Shown here piece after piece: positions 1-6,817 of a DNA stretch of 10,271 nucleotides. Source of the DNA: Nitrospirota bacterium (lineage in GTDB: Bacteria > Nitrospirota > Thermodesulfovibrionia > Thermodesulfovibrionales > SM23-35); NCBI GenBank assembly GCA_029883145.1, contig JAOUJR010000036.1, positions 1 through 10,271 of the forward strand. Direction: 5' to 3'. Numbering within the stretch: the stretch's first letter is position 1; each line of letters begins with the position of its first letter. Both the position numbers and the translations under genes were made by a program. The notes beneath the pieces are model-generated. The model was not told the DNA's origin. It saw only the letters and a list, made by a program, of their open reading frames with translations, and did not search any database.

Positions 1-2
1 GT

Positions 3-752
3 CAGCTTAGATGGCAGGATCTGGTAGATATCGTTCTGATGTCCCTTATACTCTACCGTCTTTTACTTATCATAAAAGGCACAAAGGCTGCACAGATGCT
101 TATCGGGCTTGGTGTCCTGCTTTTTGCATCTCTGGTTTCAAAGTATTTTGAGCTCTATACAGTAGGTTGGCTGATACATAGCTTTTGGGCACAGATTGTT
201 ATCGCAATAATTATTCTTTTCCAGCCTGAGATAAGAAGGGCACTGGCCCAGATGGGAGAAACACAATTTCTCCATACATTCACCACTGCTGAAGAACTGA
301 AATCCCTTGATGAAATTGTCAGAGCAACGATTGCATTAGCTAACAGAAAGATAGGTGCACTTATCGTTATAGAACGCGATACAAGTCTTAAAGATTTTGT
401 CGAGATAGGGACCACTCTCGATGCAAAGGTTTCAAAGGAATTACTCATGAGTATATTTCATCCAACCTCACCAATACATGATGGTGCTGTCGTGATAAAG
501 GGTAACAGAGTTGTTGCTGCGGGATGTTTTTTACCTATAACACTGAGTGCAGAGCAGGACCGATCATTGGGTACGAGACACCGTGCAGGGCTTGGTCTTA
601 CAGATGAGACAGATTCGGTAGCAATAATCGTTTCTGAAGAAACAGGTGGAATATCAATGGCAATGAATGGAAAGCTTGAAATACACCTGGATATGGGAAC
701 ACTGAGAGATATTCTCACAGATTTATTTACAACCAAGAAGGTAAAGAAGTGA
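3..752 (+). CDS. cdaA: Diadenylate cyclase CdaA, 5' end outside the window
   Basis: Membrane-bound DAC-domain enzyme that makes the second messenger c-di-AMP from two ATP. The first ATG is at 39, but the frame is open back to position 3 and the upstream codons read QLRWQDLVDIVL. That matches the usual CdaA N-terminus, so the true start lies at or beyond the window edge. Counting from the ATG at 39, hydrophobic segments lie at about residues 3-12, 19-45 and 50-61. The catalytic motifs are HDGA (Asp-Gly-Ala at 148-150) and GTRHR (RHR at 180-182). The protein ends in a lysine-rich tail. Its TGA stop overlaps the GTG start of cdaR, forming the conserved cdaA-cdaR-glmM order. Identity is secure; only the start is unknown. 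Confidence 0.95.
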   Translation, partial: QLRWQDLVDIVLMSLILYRLLLIIKGTKAAQMLIGLGVLLFASLVSKYFELYTVGWLIHSFWAQIVIAIIILFQPEIRRALAQMGETQFLHTFTTAEELKSLDEIVRATIALANRKIGALIVIERDTSLKDFVEIGTTLDAKVSKELLMSIFHPTSPIHDGAVVIKGNRVVAAGCFLPITLSAEQDRSLGTRHRAGLGLTDETDSVAIIVSEETGGISMAMNGKLEIHLDMGTLRDILTDLFTTKKVKK

Positions 753-1396
753 AAAAGATTTTTTTAGAAAACCTTGGTCTTAAAGTTGCCTCTATTTTAC
801 TCTCAATATTTTTATGGATTTTTGTGACTTCACGTGGCCTTTCAGAAATATCGCTGGATATTCCGCTTGAGTTCAAAAATGTCCCGGCAGGACTTGAACT
901 GGTTCATCAGAGTGCAAAAGTGGTGAGTTTAAGCATAAAGGGTCAGGAAAGGCTCATCGAGGATATAAGGTCAGCAGATATAAGGGTTTATGTTGACCTC
1001 GGTAAGGCAAAAAAAGGTGAGGGTGTTTACTATTTAAATAAAGACAACGTGAAACATCCCCATATTGTAAATGTGATCAATATTACCCCTTCTTATGTGA
1101 AGGTTCTCCTCGATGAAACGGTCACAAAGACAGTCCTGGTGAAACCTGTGGCTATTGGAACTCCTGAAAGCGGATTTTATGTAAAAGCTATAGAGGTAAT
1201 ACCAAAAACTGTAGTAATTGAAGGTGTAAGGTCTGAGGTAAAAAAGATTTATAATTTAAAGACTGAACCAATAGATATCACAGGGTTTAATGAGACATTT
1301 TCACATAAAGTGAAGCTTGATATATCGGGTGTGAATGTGAGGACAAAAACAGATGAGGTGAAGATAAGGGTTATCATCGCAGGGGGAAAAAAGTGA
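749..1396 (+). CDS. cdaR: YbbR-domain protein CdaR, regulator of CdaA
   Basis: A 215-residue membrane-anchored protein outside the cytoplasmic membrane that, in the studied family, binds CdaA and modulates c-di-AMP synthesis. One N-terminal transmembrane anchor (about residues 11-28, rich in Ile, Leu, Phe and Trp) is followed by YbbR-type beta-rich repeats. The first contains DIPLEFKNVPAGLEL; later segments such as KTVVIEGVRSEVKKI and VRTKTDEVKIRVII fit further repeats. Members in Firmicutes are often longer with more repeats, so this is a short form. The GTG start overlaps the cdaA stop by four bases and is supported by that coupling. The TGA stop overlaps the GTG start of glmM in the same way, so the three genes are probably translated together. 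Confidence 0.9.
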   Translation: MKKIFLENLGLKVASILLSIFLWIFVTSRGLSEISLDIPLEFKNVPAGLELVHQSAKVVSLSIKGQERLIEDIRSADIRVYVDLGKAKKGEGVYYLNKDNVKHPHIVNVINITPSYVKVLLDETVTKTVLVKPVAIGTPESGFYVKAIEVIPKTVVIEGVRSEVKKIYNLKTEPIDITGFNETFSHKVKLDISGVNVRTKTDEVKIRVIIAGGKK

Positions 1397-2739
1397 AACT
1401 GTTTGGAACAGACGGTATAAGAGGAACGGTCAACAGACATCCGATGACACCTGAAACAGTTCTGAGAATAGGTATGGCTGCTGCACATGTGCTGAGAGCT
1501 GAACAAGGGAGAAATATGATTCTGATAGGTAAAGACACAAGACTGTCAGGGTACATGATAGAGAGTGCCCTTACCTCAGGAATATGCTCGATGGGAATGA
1601 ATGTCACTCTGGTCGGTCCATTGCCTACCCCTGGTATTGCCTTTCTCACAAGGACATTACGATTAGATGCAGGAATTGTCATATCAGCATCGCATAATTT
1701 ATTTGAAGACAATGGTATTAAATTTTTCTCTTCTGACGGGTTTAAACTTCCTGACGGAATAGAAAGGAAAATCGAGGAGCTCGTTCTTGATGAAGGACTG
1801 CAAAGGAACAGACCAAAAGGTTCACAGATCGGTAAGGCATACCGGCTGGATGACGCAACAGGACGATATATCGAGTATATCAAATCAACACTTCCTCGAG
1901 GCATGACCTTTGAGGGGATGAAGATTGTTGTTGATTGTGCAAATGGCGCTGCATATAAGACAACGCCATGGCTGCTGCGTGAGCTTGGGGTGGAGGTGAT
2001 ATCAATGAATGACAGGCCTGATGGGCTGAATATCAATTTGGGATGTGGCTCATTGAATATCGAGAGACTTCAGAGAGAAGTAAAACTCCATAAAGCAGAC
2101 ATTGGTATCGCGCATGACGGAGATGCGGATAGGGCAATCTTCTGTGATGAAAAAGGCAGAATAGTTGATGGGGACAAGATTATGGGTATGTGTGCAGTAG
2201 AAATGAAAAGAAAGGGTATGCTTAAAGGTGATACAGTTGTATCTACTGTGATGAGCAACCTTGGTTTTGAGAAGTATCTTGAAAAGAACGGGATAGAACT
2301 TATCAGGACAAGGGTAGGGGATAGATATGTTGTGAAGAAGATGATTGAAGGAGGCTTCAAGCTTGGAGGGGAACAGTCAGGACATATTGTCTTCCTTGAC
2401 TATAATACAACAGGCGATGGCCCTCTCACCGCAGTCCAGGTTCTGTATTTGATGAAGGAAAAAAATGTTTATCTATCTAAACTTGCATCCGAGATAAAAC
2501 TTTATCCGCAGGTCTTGATGAATGTTGACGTGGAAAATAAACATGATATCAAAACAATCCCTGAGATTGAAGAAGCGATAAAAAATGCAGAAGAGAAGCT
2601 TCATGGAAAGGGAAGAGTTCTTGTGAGGCCATCAGGGACAGAGCCAAAAATCAGAGTAATGCTTGAGGGCAAAGATATGAAACTTATCATAAAACTTGCT
2701 GAAAATATTTCAAAGGTTATTAAAGAAAAAATGACCTGA
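1393..2739 (+). CDS. glmM: Phosphoglucosamine mutase GlmM
   Basis: Converts glucosamine-6-phosphate to glucosamine-1-phosphate for UDP-N-acetylglucosamine and so for peptidoglycan and lipopolysaccharide. The 448-residue length is normal for the family. The phosphoserine loop is at residues 97-102 (ISASHN, with Ser100 the expected phosphorylated residue). The metal-binding loop DGDADR is at 242-247. The sugar-binding loop GGEQSG is at 325-330, and the phosphate-binding loop RPSGTEP is at 412-418. The N-terminal FGTDGIRG is typical. All key residues are present, so the enzyme should be active. The GTG start overlaps cdaR by four bases. In studied bacteria GlmM also interacts with CdaA, which fits the operon order. 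Confidence 0.97.
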   Translation: MKLFGTDGIRGTVNRHPMTPETVLRIGMAAAHVLRAEQGRNMILIGKDTRLSGYMIESALTSGICSMGMNVTLVGPLPTPGIAFLTRTLRLDAGIVISASHNLFEDNGIKFFSSDGFKLPDGIERKIEELVLDEGLQRNRPKGSQIGKAYRLDDATGRYIEYIKSTLPRGMTFEGMKIVVDCANGAAYKTTPWLLRELGVEVISMNDRPDGLNINLGCGSLNIERLQREVKLHKADIGIAHDGDADRAIFCDEKGRIVDGDKIMGMCAVEMKRKGMLKGDTVVSTVMSNLGFEKYLEKNGIELIRTRVGDRYVVKKMIEGGFKLGGEQSGHIVFLDYNTTGDGPLTAVQVLYLMKEKNVYLSKLASEIKLYPQVLMNVDVENKHDIKTIPEIEEAIKNAEEKLHGKGRVLVRPSGTEPKIRVMLEGKDMKLIIKLAENISKVIKEKMT

Positions 2740-5075
2740 TGCTCTTTTTTCTTTCATTCCTCTCAGGTGTAGCCCTTTTTTATTCATTCCAGTATTTTCC
2801 TTTTTCTTCTGGCGTTATCATTTTATTATATTCTGTATATCTGGTGGTTAAAAAAAGATTTATTTTCATAGCTTTCATTCTCGCCGGAATGGCCTTTGCA
2901 TTTCTAAGATATGAGCCACTTAAGGACATGTCACATGTAGGCGGAAGAGAGTTTATTGTTAAAGGTATTTTTGAATCACATCCGGTAAAGACTGACAGCG
3001 GTACATACAGACAGGCATTTGCTATAAGGTCTGCTCTGGATATGGAGGCTGGTGAGATGATGGATGACCTTGCAGGACAGGAAATAATACTCTTTTCGGA
3101 GAGGGAGTTTGATTCAGGGACTGAATATGAGATTGCGATTAAATTTCTGAGAGACAGGATAAGGTTAAACCCTGGAATGTGGAACAGCGCTGATCTCTAT
3201 GCGAACCTGCTTAATGTAAGAGGTTCAGGACAAAGGAGAATGTCTATTGGTTCGATGATTCAGGCATACAGGTACAGGCTTGACAGTTATATCAGTGAAA
3301 ATTTTAAAAAGGATTCTGGTGCAATTGTCGCTGCGATGACAATAGGCCAGATGGTTTATGTAAGCGAAGACCTGAGAAATGCATTTAATTCAATAGGACT
3401 TGCGCATATCCTCAGCATTTCTGGTACCCATTTCGGGTTATTCTCTGTATTTTTATTTGGAATATTCATGTTACTGATAAAGGCATTCCCTTACCGGATT
3501 CTTCAGAGGATCACAATCTTTCTTACACCTTCACAGGCTGCTGCCTTGCTCTGCCTTCCCTTTATGATTGCATATCTCTGCCTTTCAGGAGGCAGTGTTC
3601 CTGCGGTGAGGTCATTTATTATGATTAGCCTTTTCCTGATAGGACTTATTATCGGGAGAAAGGGGTTCTGGCTCAATTCTCTTATTTTCGCTGCATTTAT
3701 ATTAACTGTCTGGAAACCTGACGTTATCTTTAATCTCTCATTTCAGCTCTCATTTCTTGCAGTACTGTTTATCGGTTTTTCAATTGGCTACATGGAGGAT
3801 GAGAAAAATGAAGATAAAAAGAAAAGCAGAAAAGTGCTCAGGTATTTTAAGAATGCATTATTCCTTACTATAGCAGCGACTATTGGTACCGCACCACTTG
3901 TTGCAAACTATTTCCATTATTTTTCTTTCATCTCTCCCATATCAAATTTGCTCATAGCACCGTTCATAGGTTTTATACTCATTCCCATCTCAGTTGTATC
4001 ATCTTTTTTATTCCTTATCACAGGTCATTATGTGTTTGCTCCAGTGGTGTCAGTAGTTTCAGATGTGAGCATTTTCCTCGTGAAGCTATTATCTGATATC
4101 CCCTTTGCTGATATAAAAATACAGGCATTTCCCTCTGTTATCGTGGTCCTTTTTTACATAGGATTTATTTTCTATTTCCTTTCAGGTAAGAAGAGATATA
4201 CCCTGATAATTCCATTTATTCCTGTAATAATTTATCTCGCTCTGTCAATTTTCGAGAAAAGAGAACTTACTGTTACCTTCCTTGATGTAGGTCAGGGAGA
4301 TGCATCTCTAATTGAGCTTCCTGATGGGAAAACAATTTTGCTGGATACAGGGAGAACCGGCAGGGAAGCTGCTTCGTTCCTTAAATACAGCGGTAAAAAC
4401 TCTGTTGATGTCATTATTCTTTCACATGTTCACCCAGACCATACAGGTGGATTGGGGTATATAGTAAAGAGATATAAGGTTAAAGAAATCTGGGACAGTG
4501 GGAGGCTTATCTTTCATGAAGATATCAACCCTCATATAAATCACAGGACCCTTAAGCGGGGTGATGTTGTTGAAGGTAAAGGATATGGTATATATATTTT
4601 CCATCCATATCCTGAGTTCTATACCATGTCCGGAAATGAATATGTATGGGCAAATAATGACTCACTTGTCTTGAAGATCAAAGGGAAAAATAAATCGTTT
4701 CTGTTTACCGGAGATGTTGACGAGGAAGCAGAAGAAGACATTGTACATCTTGGAAAGTGGTTGAAGAGTGATGTGATTAAGATTCCGCATCATGGTGGAA
4801 AGACATCTGTGTATAAACCATTTTTTGAGGTGGTCTCACCTGATGTTGCGATCATCAGTGCGGGGCGTGATAATCGTTTCGGCCACCCCCATAAAGAAAT
4901 GCTGAAAATACTTCGTGGGGTAAAAATATACAGAACAGATAGTGATGGGGCAATAAAAATAAGAGAGTCAGTGAATGGACTTGAGATTAAGAGGTATAAA
5001 GATTTTCAGTTTGAGAAGGTAAAATCGTTCAATAAAGAAATAGAGAACGTGAAAAGGTTGTTTATGGTATGGTAA
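2739..5075 (+). CDS. comEC: ComEC/Rec2-type DNA-uptake channel protein
   Basis: Inner-membrane protein that carries single-stranded DNA into the cytoplasm during natural transformation. The 778 residues show the full architecture. An N-terminal membrane segment (about 1-52) is followed by a soluble DUF4131-like region. The multi-span Competence domain follows, with its signature ILSISGTHFG at about 224-233. A C-terminal metallo-beta-lactamase domain begins with LDVGQGD at about 515-521. Its metal ligands are visible in HVHPDH (563-568), the GDVD loop around Asp659, and the His684-His685 pair. Whether this domain is catalytic in DNA uptake is not settled for the family. The ATG overlaps the glmM TGA by one base, so it is cotranslated with the housekeeping operon. 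The sequence shows no frameshift. Confidence 0.95.
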   Translation: MLFFLSFLSGVALFYSFQYFPFSSGVIILLYSVYLVVKKRFIFIAFILAGMAFAFLRYEPLKDMSHVGGREFIVKGIFESHPVKTDSGTYRQAFAIRSALDMEAGEMMDDLAGQEIILFSEREFDSGTEYEIAIKFLRDRIRLNPGMWNSADLYANLLNVRGSGQRRMSIGSMIQAYRYRLDSYISENFKKDSGAIVAAMTIGQMVYVSEDLRNAFNSIGLAHILSISGTHFGLFSVFLFGIFMLLIKAFPYRILQRITIFLTPSQAAALLCLPFMIAYLCLSGGSVPAVRSFIMISLFLIGLIIGRKGFWLNSLIFAAFILTVWKPDVIFNLSFQLSFLAVLFIGFSIGYMEDEKNEDKKKSRKVLRYFKNALFLTIAATIGTAPLVANYFHYFSFISPISNLLIAPFIGFILIPISVVSSFLFLITGHYVFAPVVSVVSDVSIFLVKLLSDIPFADIKIQAFPSVIVVLFYIGFIFYFLSGKKRYTLIIPFIPVIIYLALSIFEKRELTVTFLDVGQGDASLIELPDGKTILLDTGRTGREAASFLKYSGKNSVDVIILSHVHPDHTGGLGYIVKRYKVKEIWDSGRLIFHEDINPHINHRTLKRGDVVEGKGYGIYIFHPYPEFYTMSGNEYVWANNDSLVLKIKGKNKSFLFTGDVDEEAEEDIVHLGKWLKSDVIKIPHHGGKTSVYKPFFEVVSPDVAIISAGRDNRFGHPHKEMLKILRGVKIYRTDSDGAIKIRESVNGLEIKRYKDFQFEKVKSFNKEIENVKRLFMVW

Positions 5076-5117
5076 AAATAGGCATATTGAATCGAGATAT
5101 TTATAAGATTGTGATAT

Positions 5118-5232
5118 ATAGGCAGGACATAGCATTTTCGCTCATTCTCGGTCCCGATATACATCGGGACCTCCGAGGTGAATTCTTTCTACTAAAGAAT
5201 TCAAATCCGCTCAAATACTACGCCCTGCCTAT
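5118..5232. repeat. Structured palindromic repeat, copy 1
   Basis: Intergenic element with a 24-pair outer stem (5118-5141 with 5209-5232) enclosing two hairpins. Hairpin A is 5150-5158 paired with 5163-5171 (9 bp, loop ATAC), extended by CTC/GAG (5147-5149 with 5175-5177) after a 3-base bulge. Hairpin B is 5180-5188 with 5194-5202 (9 bp, loop CTACT). The outer stem has three A-C oppositions (5127/5223, 5129/5221, 5133/5217) and one tandem mismatch (5138-5139 with 5211-5212). On the minus strand these become G-U pairs and a tandem G-A/A-G. A second copy lies at 6300-6426. A six-T run at 5236-5241 follows it on the + strand, so it could also end comEC transcription. Confidence 0.85.
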
Positions 5233-5322
5233 CTCTTTTTTAAAATAATAATAAAGTATTCTAAAGTATAAAATCCTTAAATTGTAGAATATTTTTTATA
5301 TGAGTTAAGGAGGGACAAAGGT

Positions 5323-5787
5323 ATGGAAGAGAAAGAGATTGAAGGTCTGGATGACTCTTTAAAGGGTTACAAAGAAAAAATACCTCTTGTAAGCAGAGCT
5401 TTTCTCACGTGGGAAAAAGATACTGTTTTTACAGGTCGGATGCCTGGTTGTTTAGTTGATTATGACCCCACGAGAAAAGAGGGATGTGTGCCGACCGATA
5501 CCCTTCTGGTAAGCATCGCAGGTTGTCTTGCAATAGATGTGGTTACATTTCTCAGGAAGATGAAAGGAGAGATTACCAGTTTTGAGATAGAAATTTCAGG
5601 ACAAAGAAATCCAGCACCACCTCAATATTTCAAATCGGTAGAAATGATAATCCATATAGCTGGTAAGGAAATCACCCCAAGGAAACTCGATAGAGCTATC
5701 TCACTTTCCCAGGAAAAATATTGCTCGGTGTCCCATACACTCCGAAAAGATATGCCGGTTAAAGTAAGTTATATCATTGAAGGATAA
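5323..5787 (+). CDS. OsmC-family protein
   Basis: A 154-residue cytoplasmic OsmC/Ohr-superfamily protein. Characterised members use two cysteines to reduce hydroperoxides or react with other electrophiles. The two expected cysteines are present: Cys68 in SIAGCLAIDVV at the start of the central helix, and Cys134 in EKYCSVSHTLR. Two further cysteines (43, 55) are less typical. The first 20 residues are a charged, probably flexible extension. The start is well supported by a strong Shine-Dalgarno (AAGGAGGG, 5307-5314) eight bases upstream. It resembles the YhfA-like branch more than classical Ohr, so the substrate is uncertain. Its place beside ArsR and selenoprotein candidates suggests thiol-redox or metalloid stress. 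Selenocysteine forms of OsmC are known; this one keeps Cys codons. Confidence 0.88.
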   Translation: MEEKEIEGLDDSLKGYKEKIPLVSRAFLTWEKDTVFTGRMPGCLVDYDPTRKEGCVPTDTLLVSIAGCLAIDVVTFLRKMKGEITSFEIEISGQRNPAPPQYFKSVEMIIHIAGKEITPRKLDRAISLSQEKYCSVSHTLRKDMPVKVSYIIEG

Positions 5788-5827
5788 AACAATCGAATTA
5801 TAGTGTGAAACCAGATTTTGTTTTTTT
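5786..5827 (+). terminator. Possible weak intrinsic terminator after the OsmC gene
   Basis: AAAACA (5786-5791) can pair with TGTTTT (5819-5824), and ATC (5792-5794) with GAT (5814-5816) across a two-base bulge. A T run (5821-5827) follows. The stem is A/T rich with a 19-base loop, so it would be weak. A separate promoter directly downstream makes a transcript end here plausible. Confidence 0.25.
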
Positions 5828-5831
5828 ATTC

Positions 5832-5860
5832 TTGACAAATATATGCAAATATTATAATAT
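5832..5860 (+). promoter_or_regulatory. Sigma70-type promoter for the arsR-like gene
   Basis: A perfect -35 box TTGACA lies at 5832-5837. Two overlapping -10 choices follow: TAATAT at 5855-5860 with a 17-base spacer, or TATAAT at 5853-5858 with a 15-base spacer. Transcription would begin at about 5865-5868, almost at the upstream ATG (5869). This is the clearest promoter in the window and shows that a new transcription unit starts here. Confidence 0.75.
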
Positions 5861-5870
5861 TTTTATATAT
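5839..5870. promoter_or_regulatory. Palindromic operator overlapping the promoter
   Basis: A 32-bp inverted repeat centred between 5854 and 5855. Fifteen of the sixteen symmetric pairs would be needed for near perfection; I count fourteen matching pairs, failing only at 5845/5864 and 5846/5863. Its 12-bp core (5849-5860) is a perfect palindrome. It starts just after the -35 box, covers the -10 and reaches the transcription start, so a bound dimer would block RNA polymerase. ArsR/SmtB repressors bind AT-rich inverted repeats in such positions, so autoregulation by the next gene is the simple reading. The high A/T content makes some symmetry likely by chance. Confidence 0.6.
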
Positions 5871-5886
5871 GTTGAAGGATAACAGA

Positions 5887-6228
5887 ATGAATTCAATTGG
5901 GAGGAATGTAGAAATCCTTAGAGTCATAGCTCATCCTGTAAGGATAATGATACTCGAGGAACTTACAAAAGGGGTGAAGTGTGTAAGTGATTTCGAGGAC
6001 TTTTTAGAAATCAGTCAGCCCAATATATCACAGCATCTTGCCTTACTCAGAAATTGCCGTATTATTGATTACTTCATTGACGGAAGACTTAAGTGTTATT
6101 TTCTTGTTGACTCAATAATTCCTGATCTCCTTGAACTACTCAAAAAGGATTACCATGAATCTCTCCCTGGACCTGAATGTTGCCCTGTAACGAAGAAAGG
6201 TAAATATCCTGGGGAAAGGCGGAGGTAA
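5887..6228 (+). CDS. ArsR/SmtB-family metalloregulatory repressor
   Basis: A 113-residue winged-helix repressor that should dissociate from DNA when its cysteines bind a metal(loid). The ArsR start LRVIAHPVRIMILEEL is followed by the recognition helix region (EISQPNISQHLALLRN) and wing (YFIDGRLKCYFL). The classical ELCVCDL arsenite motif is reduced to KCVSDF, with one cysteine (Cys32 counted from 5887). A Cys-Cys pair (98-99) lies in the tail sequence PGPECCPVTKK, so the sensing site probably differs from plasmid R773 ArsR. An ATG at 5869 would give 119 residues but would be nearly leaderless; GAAGGAT at 5873-5879 is a ribosome site for the ATG at 5887, so I chose that. The same tail motif recurs in the small ORF at 8565. 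The effector (As, Sb, Hg, Se or other) cannot be read from sequence alone. Confidence 0.88.
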   Translation: MNSIGRNVEILRVIAHPVRIMILEELTKGVKCVSDFEDFLEISQPNISQHLALLRNCRIIDYFIDGRLKCYFLVDSIIPDLLELLKKDYHESLPGPECCPVTKKGKYPGERRR

Positions 6229-6299
6229 TAGTAGGGGTTAAAGAGATGCAAACCAGAATATATAGTTTAGCCCAGATTATTTATAAACTATGTTTATTA

Positions 6300-6426
6300 A
6301 GACAGGACATAGTATTTTCACTCATTCTCGGTCTTCGACCTCCGAGGTATTTTGCCTCTCTATTATTTATATGCACACTGTATGAATATCAGCAAAATAA
6401 ATCCGCTCAAATACTATATCCTGTCT
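6300..6426. repeat. Structured palindromic repeat, copy 2
   Basis: Second copy of the element at 5118-5232, in the 271-base gap between the arsR-like gene and the first selenoprotein gene. The outer stem pairs 6300-6321 with 6405-6426. The same tandem mismatch is kept (6318-6319 with 6407-6408), and there are two A-C oppositions (6308/6418, 6320/6406) that become G-U on the minus strand. Hairpin A is shorter (6330-6333 with 6337-6340, loop TTC) but keeps the CTC/GAG extension and 3-base bulge. Hairpin B is a perfect 8-bp stem (6348-6355 with 6392-6399) around a 36-base loop, with no sequence similarity to hairpin B of copy 1. Pair 6302/6424 is A-T where copy 1 has G-C (5122/5228), a compensatory change. 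I see no clear promoter or gene in the rest of the gap. Confidence 0.85.
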
Positions 6427-6499
6427 ATATTTGAGAAATTTATGAATAAAATGGGTTAGAGAGAATGATTGAAAGAAAAAATAAAATGGAGGTGTCAAT

Positions 6500-6811
6500 A
6501 TGTTAAAAGTCCGATTTTTTCTTAATGAGCCAAGAGGAAAACCCTGAAAGCATTTTGAAGAGATAATGCCCGGTCTGGGCAAAAAGTATGGCATCGAGAT
6601 AGAAGTTATATCAAAACCAAAAAATGAATATATTACAGATGAGTATTTTGCAACAGATCTGCCCCTTGCACCTGCTGTTATGGTAGCTGATGAAGTTGTT
6701 GTTGAAGGAAAGGATGTTACAGAAAAGGAGCTTGAGTCTGTTATCTGCAGGCATCTGGGAATTAAAGAGAGCAAAGGTTTTCTGGGTAGATTATTTAAAA
6801 GGAGTCAGTAA
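6500..6811 (+). CDS. Thioredoxin-fold selenoprotein (in-frame TGA at codon 16)
   Basis: A small cytoplasmic thioredoxin-like protein of 103 residues if TGA (6545-6547) is read as selenocysteine. The start ATG has a good ribosome site (GGAGGTG, 6488-6494). The first beta strand LKVRFFLNEPRGKP leads directly to the TGA, followed by KHFEEIMPGLGKKYG, which looks like the first active-site helix. TGA therefore sits at the redox-active cysteine position, with no second nearby cysteine (a monothiol, or monoselenol, site). The Ala-Pro-Ala around Pro58 fits the conserved cis-proline loop. Another cysteine lies near the C-terminus in VICRHLGI. A SECIS-like hairpin follows the TGA (6567-6581). A gene caller would start falsely at the ATG at 6566 and lose the active site. 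The stop lies 6 bases before the next gene, implying one operon. Confidence 0.8.
6567..6581 (+). promoter_or_regulatory. SECIS-like hairpin for the TGA at 6545
   Basis: TGCCC (6567-6571) pairs with GGGCA (6577-6581) around the loop GGTCT (6572-6576). The loop starts 24 bases after the TGA, inside the spacing accepted for bacterial SECIS elements, and begins with G as they require. From memory, GGUCU is also the apical loop of the E. coli fdhF SECIS bound by SelB. The hairpin lies within the coding sequence, as expected in bacteria. Confidence 0.7.
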
Positions 6812-6817
6812 AGCAGT

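Noticed and set aside
1374..2036. 220-residue ORF on the - strand
   Set aside because: A shadow of glmM, whose catalytic motifs are all present on the + strand.
5118..6426. The two repeats as a CRISPR array or integron attC sites
   Set aside because: There are only two copies about 1.2 kb apart with genes between, and I see no GTTRRRY/RYYYAAC core sites of the attC type.
5118..6426. A composite transposon bounded by the two repeats
   Set aside because: The copies lie in direct orientation around OsmC and arsR-like genes with no transposase and no clear target duplication; possible TA flanks at copy 1 are not matched at copy 2.
6246..6434. 62-residue ORF on the + strand
   Set aside because: It runs through the structured repeat copy 2, has no ribosome site and no recognisable protein pattern.
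6367..6774. 135-residue ORF on the - strand
   Set aside because: It is antisense to the selenoprotein gene and the repeat, with no recognisable domain.
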